From: Rubrobacteraceae bacterium
Lineage (GTDB): Bacteria; Actinomycetota; Rubrobacteria; Rubrobacterales; Rubrobacteraceae
Reading direction: 5' to 3'
NCBI GenBank assembly: GCA_013698525.1
Contig: JACCSM010000411.1
Location: forward strand, 1 to 6,561
Length of the DNA: 6,561 nucleotides
Positions 5,732 through 6,561 of this stretch are shown here, piece by piece (position 1 is the first letter of the stretch; every line of letters begins with the position of its first letter). A model generated the notes under the pieces. The model did not search any database, was not told the DNA's origin, and saw only the letters and a list, made by a program, of their open reading frames with translations. Made by a program: the position numbers and the translations under genes.

Positions 5732-6561
5732 ACACCCCCCGCATAGTGGTCGCTGGTACCCACTCGGGGGTCGGCAAGACGACTATTGCCTCGGGACTTA
5801 TGGCCGCGCTCTCGTCAGAGGGCTACAGGGTCGCCCCATTCAAGGTCGGCCCCGACTTTATAGACCCCTCGTACCACACCCTCGCCGCCGGTCGGCCTGG
5901 ACGCAACCTCGATGCTTTCCTCTCCGGCCCCGACCTCATCGGCCCACTCTTCGCCCACGGCGCACAGGGAGCTGATATAGCCGTGATCGAAGGCGTCATG
6001 GGCCTCTTCGACGGCAAGGGAGGCGGGGATCTCGCCTCGACAGCCCACGTCGCCAGGCTGCTCGAAGCGCCCGTAGTGCTCGTCGTCGACGCCAGGGCGA
6101 TGGCCCGCTCCGTGGCGGCCATAGTCCACGGATACTCGACATTCGACCCGAAGTCGAGAGTCGCTGGTATCGTCCTCAACCGTGTCGGCTCAGAGGCCCA
6201 CGAAGAGATGCTCCGCGAAGCCCTTAGACCACTCGGCATCCCCGTCCTCGGCGTCCTGCGCCGCAATGAGGAAATAGTGACGCCGGACAGGCATCTCGGC
6301 CTCGTCCCCGTCGCCGAGCGCCGTGGGGAGGCCGCCCGCGAGCTCGATTCTCTCGGAACGGTGATCTCCCGTTCTCTAAACCTCGACGGCATAGTGAGAC
6401 TTGCCTGTTCCGCAGGACCTCTAGGAGTCAAGCGCTGGAGTCCGGAGTCTCCGGACCTGGATCTATCGGAGGGTGTCCGCGTGGCTGTCGCGGCAGGACC
6501 ATCGTTCAGCTTTCTGTACCGGGAGAACCTGGAGCTACTGCGGGGCGCCGGTGCTGAGGTC
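5725..6561 (+). CDS. cobB: Hydrogenobyrinic/cobyrinic acid a,c-diamide synthase CobB/CbiA (3'-partial)
   Basis: This glutamine-dependent amidotransferase converts the a and c carboxylates of the corrin ring to amides using ATP. With CobN present, the substrate is probably hydrogenobyrinic acid (aerobic route, CobB); the same family in anaerobic pathways is CbiA, acting on cobyrinic acid. The frame is open from GTG 5725 to the window end, giving 279 residues of an expected 430-480. The N-terminal ATPase half shows the P-loop GTHSGVGKTT (11-20), KVGPDFIDPSYH (40-51) and IEGVMGLFDG (88-97), all family signatures, then VLNRVGSE (158-165) and GVLRRNEE (176-183) before the linker. The glutamine amidotransferase domain begins near residue 252 with VAVAAGPSFSFLYRENLELL; its catalytic cysteine and histidine lie beyond the window. 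The AxxGPxFxF start of this domain resembles, from memory, actinobacterial CobB more than the DxAFxFYY version common elsewhere. The start overlaps the cobO stop by seven bases. No stop or frame disruption is seen. Confidence 0.95.
   Translation, partial: MVDTPRIVVAGTHSGVGKTTIASGLMAALSSEGYRVAPFKVGPDFIDPSYHTLAAGRPGRNLDAFLSGPDLIGPLFAHGAQGADIAVIEGVMGLFDGKGGGDLASTAHVARLLEAPVVLVVDARAMARSVAAIVHGYSTFDPKSRVAGIVLNRVGSEAHEEMLREALRPLGIPVLGVLRRNEEIVTPDRHLGLVPVAERRGEAARELDSLGTVISRSLNLDGIVRLACSAGPLGVKRWSPESPDLDLSEGVRVAVAAGPSFSFLYRENLELLRGAGAEV

Noticed and set aside
5746..5748. GTG as an alternative start of cobB
   Set aside because: It would remove part of the first beta strand (RIVVAG) and lacks a well-placed ribosome binding site. 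GTG 5725 has AGAAGGG six bases upstream.
1..6561. Cobalamin riboswitch, promoter, tRNA, CRISPR or mobile element
   Set aside because: There is no intergenic sequence in the window, and none of these signatures was seen on either strand. A B12 riboswitch, if present, would be upstream of the operon.

Overview
The window is a dense, high-GC, entirely plus-strand segment of a cobalamin (vitamin B12) biosynthesis operon. It holds four genes with no intergenic space: cobN (5' end outside the window), a fused ChlI/ChlD-type chelatase ATPase (chlD-like), cobO, and cobB/cbiA (3' end outside the window). All three visible start codons are GTG, and each overlaps the stop codon of the gene before it by 4 to 7 bases. 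High GC, frequent AGG arginine codons, GTG starts, and the order fused chelatase-cobO-cobB (the order I recall from Mycobacterium and Streptomyces) point to an actinobacterium. A Rubrobacter-like or other deep-branching lineage is my guess only; no taxonomic marker is present.

Layout: 1-3207 encodes about 1068 C-terminal residues of CobN, the large subunit that holds the corrin ring during cobalt insertion. 3204-5153 encodes a 649-residue AAA+ and VWA protein that would be the ATP-driven motor partner of CobN. 5150-5731 encodes the 193-residue corrinoid adenosyltransferase CobO. 5725-6561 encodes the first 279 residues of the a,c-diamide synthase CobB.

Together the genes cover a continuous stretch of the late-cobalt (aerobic) route. 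CobB amidates side chains a and c of hydrogenobyrinic acid, CobN with its ATPase partner inserts cobalt, and CobO attaches the adenosyl ligand after cobalt reduction. The reductase (CobR type) is not in this window. The ATPase partner is a Mg-chelatase-type fusion, not the CobS/CobT pair.

The most interesting signal lies inside the chelatase gene. Exactly where free-standing ChlI proteins end, there is a canonical X_XXY_YYZ slippery heptamer (C_CCT_TTC, 4163-4169), and the -1 frame meets TGA 45 bases later. A -1 frameshift would yield a 337-residue ChlI-sized small subunit from the same gene that makes the ChlD-like medium subunit. This would explain how a chelatase with no separate small-subunit gene here obtains both subunits. 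It is a sequence-based hypothesis: heptamers of this pattern also occur by chance, and the stimulatory RNA structure is not convincing by eye.
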